DNA from: Thermoleophilaceae bacterium
Lineage (GTDB): Bacteria > Actinomycetota > Thermoleophilia > Solirubrobacterales > Thermoleophilaceae
NCBI GenBank assembly: GCA_013813135.1
Contig: JACCSF010000292.1
Coordinates: 1-9,215, forward strand
Direction of reading: 5' to 3'
Length of the DNA: 9,215 nucleotides
Below the pieces are notes generated by a model. That model saw only the letters and a program-made list of their open reading frames with translations, did not search any database and was not told the DNA's origin. Each line of letters starts with the position of its first letter. Positions within the stretch are counted from its first letter, which is position 1. A program made the position numbers and the translations under genes. This document shows positions 6,933 to 9,215 of the stretch, piece by piece.

Positions 6933-7910
6933 CTAACCCGGCGCCGGCGCGCCTTGCAAGCCGGAACCGGTCTGGCCGGGATAGTGGAACGGCACCCGGA
7001 AGCCGACGACGTCGCGCGCGGTCACCTTGCGGGTGGGCCGTTCCGACCACGCCGCCTTGTCCTTGAGGACCACGAACAGCAGTGCCCGGTGAGCGCGCAG
7101 GCGCCGGCACGCGGGACGGTCCAGCTCGAGCAGCGCGCTCTCGGCGCGCGCTCCGAACAGGCGCGCGGTGATGGGCGCGATCGCGTTGTTCACCCGCGCC
7201 AGCCGGTTCCAGGTGCGGTGCCGGTCGGCCGGCTCGCGCAGCTCCCGCTCCGCGCCCTCCACCAGGCCGCTGGCCGCCGCGGTGAGCGGGCTGACGATCG
7301 GCCGCGCGATCACGCGCAGCCCTGCCTCGCGCTCGAGGAAGTCGAGGCTGTCGAGCCCGAAGCTGTTGATGTGCGCGTGCGGCTCCCCCGAGCTGCGGTT
7401 TTCCTCCACGCGGTCCTCCGACTCGTGCGGCACCGTGATGACCACGCCCGTGCTCGACACGCGCAGCAGCTCGGACAGGGCAGCCCGGAAGTCCGATACG
7501 TGCTCGAGCGTCTCGCTGCACAGCGCCACGTCGAACTCCCCGTCCTCGAAGGGCAGGGCGTGCAGGTCGCCGGAGCGCGCCGCGAGCCCGAAGATCTCAC
7601 GCGCCCGCTCGCAGGCGTTCTCGGAGAGGTCGGTGGCCACCACCTCGGCCCCGAACAGCCTGCGGGCCAGCTCCGCCTTGTAGCCCTCGGCGGCGCCGGC
7701 GTCGAGGCACGAGCCGAAGCGCAGCTGGGCGAGGGCGCGCATGATCTCGAGCGTCCGCACGTAGCGCGGCAGCAGCGACGGCTCGCAGTGCCCGGCGTCG
7801 AAGCCGTAGATCGGCTGGTGAGCCATATAGACGCCGTCGGGCGAGGTCTCCTCAAAGCGCCGGTCGAGCCAGGCACGGGTCTCCTCGGTGTAGGTGTCCA
7901 TCGGCGTCAT
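6933..7910 (-). CDS. Class I SAM-dependent methyltransferase
   Basis: 325 aa. The Rossmann-type methyltransferase core is clear: motif I SCLDAGAAEGY (about 67-77) binds S-adenosylmethionine; VVATDLS (90-96) ends strand 2 with the ribose-binding acid D94; SGDLHALPFEDGEFDVALCSETLEHV (113-138) holds motif II/III with the EHV signature; LLRVSSTGVVITVPHE (148-163) follows as in the Methyltransf_11/UbiE-like group. Residues 170-325 are an extra C-terminal region with no motif I recognise, perhaps for substrate binding. The ATG at 7910 is chosen; an ATG three codons later would also work, and neither has a strong ribosome binding site. A TAGCAT hexamer 11 bases upstream may be a -10 box. The gene is read into the membrane protein gene 40 bp downstream, so methylation of a surface glycan or lipid-linked intermediate is plausible, though unproven. 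Confidence 0.9.
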   Translation of the reverse strand: MTPMDTYTEETRAWLDRRFEETSPDGVYMAHQPIYGFDAGHCEPSLLPRYVRTLEIMRALAQLRFGSCLDAGAAEGYKAELARRLFGAEVVATDLSENACERAREIFGLAARSGDLHALPFEDGEFDVALCSETLEHVSDFRAALSELLRVSSTGVVITVPHESEDRVEENRSSGEPHAHINSFGLDSLDFLEREAGLRVIARPIVSPLTAAASGLVEGAERELREPADRHRTWNRLARVNNAIAPITARLFGARAESALLELDRPACRRLRAHRALLFVVLKDKAAWSERPTRKVTARDVVGFRVPFHYPGQTGSGLQGAPAPG

Positions 7911-7921
7911 CGCAGGCGCGG

Positions 7922-7943
7922 ATGCTACCCGCGGCGTTAGGCT
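7922..7943. promoter_or_regulatory. Possible divergent -10 boxes between methyltransferase and crotonase genes
   Basis: Only 44 bases separate the two divergent start codons. Each strand has a TAnnnT hexamer exactly 11 bases from its ATG: TAGCAT on the minus strand (7927-7922) and TAGGCT on the plus strand (7938-7943). That position would give leaderless or nearly leaderless mRNAs, common in actinobacteria and consistent with the lack of ribosome binding sites. No -35 elements are recognisable and such hexamers are frequent by chance. Confidence 0.3.
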
Positions 7944-7954
7944 GCGGAGCCGGC

Positions 7955-8599
7955 ATGGAGACGCTGGACTACGAGGTCGACGGTCGCGTCGCGCGCATCA
8001 CCCTGAACCGCCCCGAGCGCGGCAACGGGATCACGCTCGCCATGCCGCGCGAGCTTGCCGAGTGCGTGGAACGGGCGAACCTCGATCCCGCCGTGAACGT
8101 GATCGCGCTGGCCGGGGCCGGCAAGGGCTTCTGCGGCGGGTACGACCTGGTCGAGTTCGCCGAGCAGGAGATGCCGAACCACGATCCGACGCAGCCCTGG
8201 GATCCCGTCGTCGACTGGCAGATGATGAGCCGCAACCTGCGCGGCTTCATGAGCCTGTTCCACTCCGACAAGCCCGTGATTTGCAAGGTGCAGGGCTTCT
8301 GCGTGGCGGGCGGCACCGACATGGCACTCTGCTCCGACCTGCTCGTGATCGCGGACGACGCGCGCATCGGGTACCCACCCGCCCGGGTGTGGGGCGTACC
8401 GACGTCGGCGCTGTGGGCATTCCGCGTCGGCGACCAGCGCGCGAAGCGGCTGCTGTTCACGGGCGACCTGATCGACGGCCGGACGGCGCTCGACTGGGGC
8501 CTGGCGATCGAGGCGCCGGCGGCGGCGGAGCTTGACGAGCGCTTCGAGGCGCTCGTGCAGCGGATCGCGCTGACGCCCGTGAACCAGCTCGTGATATGA
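7955..8599 (+). CDS. Crotonase / enoyl-CoA hydratase family protein (N-terminal 214 aa, frameshifted)
   Basis: The ATG at 7955 begins METLDYEVDGRVARITLNRPE, the usual crotonase N-terminus; an ATG at 7922 would add 11 unlike residues. The fold markers are present: KGFCGGYDL (oxyanion-hole segment) and KPVICKVQGFCVAGGTDMAL (second oxyanion-hole loop). Crotonases bind acyl-CoA thioesters and stabilise an enolate. In classic hydratases two glutamates do the chemistry; here the first is Asp (D122 in GGTDMAL) and the second position is Pro (P142 in IGYPP), so a standard hydratase reaction is doubtful. The frame stops at a TGA (8597-8599) after PVNQLVI, while the missing C-terminus follows directly in the next frame (8596-8775). 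With one base added the gene is 273 aa, a normal family length. It diverges from the methyltransferase. Pairing with aidB in acyl-CoA metabolism is possible but they are not in one operon. Confidence 0.88.
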   Translation: METLDYEVDGRVARITLNRPERGNGITLAMPRELAECVERANLDPAVNVIALAGAGKGFCGGYDLVEFAEQEMPNHDPTQPWDPVVDWQMMSRNLRGFMSLFHSDKPVICKVQGFCVAGGTDMALCSDLLVIADDARIGYPPARVWGVPTSALWAFRVGDQRAKRLLFTGDLIDGRTALDWGLAIEAPAAAELDERFEALVQRIALTPVNQLVI

Positions 8600-8775
8600 A
8601 GCAGCTCGTCAACCAGGCGCTGTACGCGCAGGGGCTGGCGGCCACGCAGACACTGGGCGTGTTCTTCGACGGCATCGCCCGCCACACGCCCGAGGGCTAC
8701 CAGTTCGCGCAGCGCGCCGTCGACGCCGGCTTCAAAGAGGCCGTGCGCGAGCGCGACGAGCCGTACGGGCGCTAG
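8596..8775 (+). pseudogene. C-terminal part of the crotonase, in the +1-shifted frame
   Basis: 59 codons from ATG 8596 to TAG 8773-8775, reading MKQLVNQALYAQGL, TLGVFFDGIARHTPEGYQFAQ, then GFKEAVRERDEPYGR. These are the normal last helices of this type of crotonase, which take part in trimer packing. The preceding frame ends LVI-stop at ATATGA; one extra base (GTG AT- ATG AAG) would give LVMMKQLVNQ and close the gap. Thus a one-base loss near 8594-8596 is likely. As it stands, the ATG and the TGA overlap as ATGA, so stop-restart translation could in theory yield a separate 59-aa peptide, with no ribosome binding site of its own. Confidence 0.75.
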
Positions 8776-9006
8776 TCGGGAGCGCCGGCCACCCGGTCCT
8801 GGAAGCGGCGGTAACGGCGGGCGTGGCGCTCGTGGCGCTCCGTCGCGCGTGCCGCTCACGCCAAGCACCACCTTGCCCTTGAGCACGGCGACCGCGGACA
8901 GCGCCAACGCCGCGAGCATCGATACCACGAGCGCGACGGCGCCAGAACCCGTGGAAAACGGCAGAAAGCCCATCAGCACCAGTCCGCCGAGCAGCCCGGC
9001 GATCAC
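8772..9006 (-). CDS. Small hydrophobic membrane protein, probably frameshifted
   Basis: From the GTG at 9006 the minus strand reads MIAGLLGGLVLMGFLPF and GSGAVALVVSMLAALALSAVAVLKGKVVLGV: two transmembrane segments in about 50 residues. In that frame it then becomes Pro/Arg/Gly-rich and would run antisense through the crotonase gene, which is not credible. Around 8856 the next frame takes over with ATERHERHARRYRRFQDRVAGAPD and a TAG at 8772-8774, a natural basic tail. Removing one base between the two gives 77 aa. The join cannot be placed exactly and the family is not one I can name. The stop shares a CTAG palindrome with the crotonase's TAG on the other strand. A GGAGG-rich stretch upstream is too far from the GTG to be its ribosome binding site. 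Confidence 0.45.
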
Positions 9007-9055
9007 GACGGCGTCGACCGAGCGGCGGCCCTCCTCCGGCCCAGTAGGCGGTTAG

Positions 9056-9091
9056 AGTCGACCCGGCAAGTGGCCCGCTCGCGCGTCGACT
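9056..9091. repeat. 7-bp inverted repeat AGTCGAC / GTCGACT
   Basis: AGTCGAC at 9056-9062 is matched by its reverse complement at 9085-9091, 22 bases apart. It lies in the intergenic stretch (9007-9164) between the small membrane protein and the right-edge gene. It could be a regulatory site or part of a mobile-element end, but a 7-bp repeat is weak evidence. Confidence 0.3.
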
Positions 9092-9120
9092 AGTACACGC
9101 ATCCGGAAGTACGCGCCGGA
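9092..9120. repeat. Imperfect tandem direct repeat AGTACrCGC..CCGGA
   Basis: AGTACACGCATCCGGA (9092-9107) is followed at once by AGTACGCGCCGGA (9108-9120), the same word with small changes and a three-base shortening. A second pair of similar words follows: gaacttggtgg (9119-9129) and gaaccttggtgg (9151-9162). Repeats of this sort may lie within the left end of the element whose transposase appears to start at 9165; no terminal inverted repeat can be confirmed because the other end is outside the window. Confidence 0.4.
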
Positions 9121-9164
9121 ACTTGGTGGAGGAGTCGCGACGGGCGCGTTGAACCTTGGTGGGG

Positions 9165-9215
9165 ATGGCGCGCCCGCCCCGTCACCGGATCGAACTCAGC
9201 GAGGATGAGCGTGCT
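9165..9215 (+). CDS. Partial N-terminus, probable IS630-type transposase
   Basis: Seventeen codons from ATG 9165 to the window edge: MARPPRHRIELSEDERA. The pattern of a basic, Pro-rich start followed by I-x-L-S-x-x-E-R-A is typical of the first helix of IS630-family transposases and related winged-helix proteins, where the next residues usually read ELERL. In-frame GTG (9159) and TTG (9156) codons just upstream are alternative starts; a TGA precedes them. GGTGGGG immediately before the ATG is a weak ribosome binding site. With only 17 residues the assignment rests on pattern memory, and another helix-turn-helix protein is possible. Confidence 0.45.
   Translation, partial: MARPPRHRIELSEDERA

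Noticed and set aside
7969..8771. Extension of the small hydrophobic frame (from 9006) antisense through the crotonase gene.
   Set aside because: The crotonase on the other strand has strong family motifs, and the antisense part is low-complexity and motif-free.

Overview
The window is very GC-rich DNA from a bacterium. Its protein style (Ala/Arg/Gly-rich, GTG and TTG starts, few strong ribosome binding sites) and its gene content suggest an actinobacterium, possibly a soil Thermoleophilia/Solirubrobacterales member. That placement is inference; there is no rRNA or other marker here.

Left part (1-2897): a short 18-bp tandem repeat, then two minus-strand genes read leftward. The first is a secreted clan-A glycoside-hydrolase-like protein, the second a polyprenyl-phosphate sugar-1-phosphate transferase. 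Together they look like part of an exopolysaccharide or cell-surface glycan locus.

Centre (2984-5266): a plus-strand two-gene module, a TetR regulator followed by an overlapping AidB-type acyl-CoA dehydrogenase. A perfect 16-bp palindrome, GTGAATC-GT-GATTCAC, ends 10 bases before the tetR start and is a strong candidate operator. The module sits between minus-strand surface-glycan-type genes.

Right-centre (5263-7910): two minus-strand genes read leftward, a class I SAM-dependent methyltransferase and then a large multi-pass membrane protein resembling GT-C/YfhO-type proteins. The membrane gene is split by a one-base frameshift at a run of five G (6208-6212). It ends tail-to-tail with aidB, with a 4-bp stop overlap.

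Right part (7922-9215): a crotonase-family gene diverges from the methyltransferase across 44 bp and is also split by a one-base frameshift, at 8594-8599. A small membrane-protein gene converges on it and may be frameshifted too. At the right edge is the first part of a gene that looks like an IS630-type transposase.

Three apparent single-base breaks in about 3 kb suggest either a draft-quality sequence or local decay. The best candidates for follow-up are the TetR/palindrome/AidB unit and the crotonase that lacks both usual catalytic glutamates. I did not find convincing evidence of an entirely new system.
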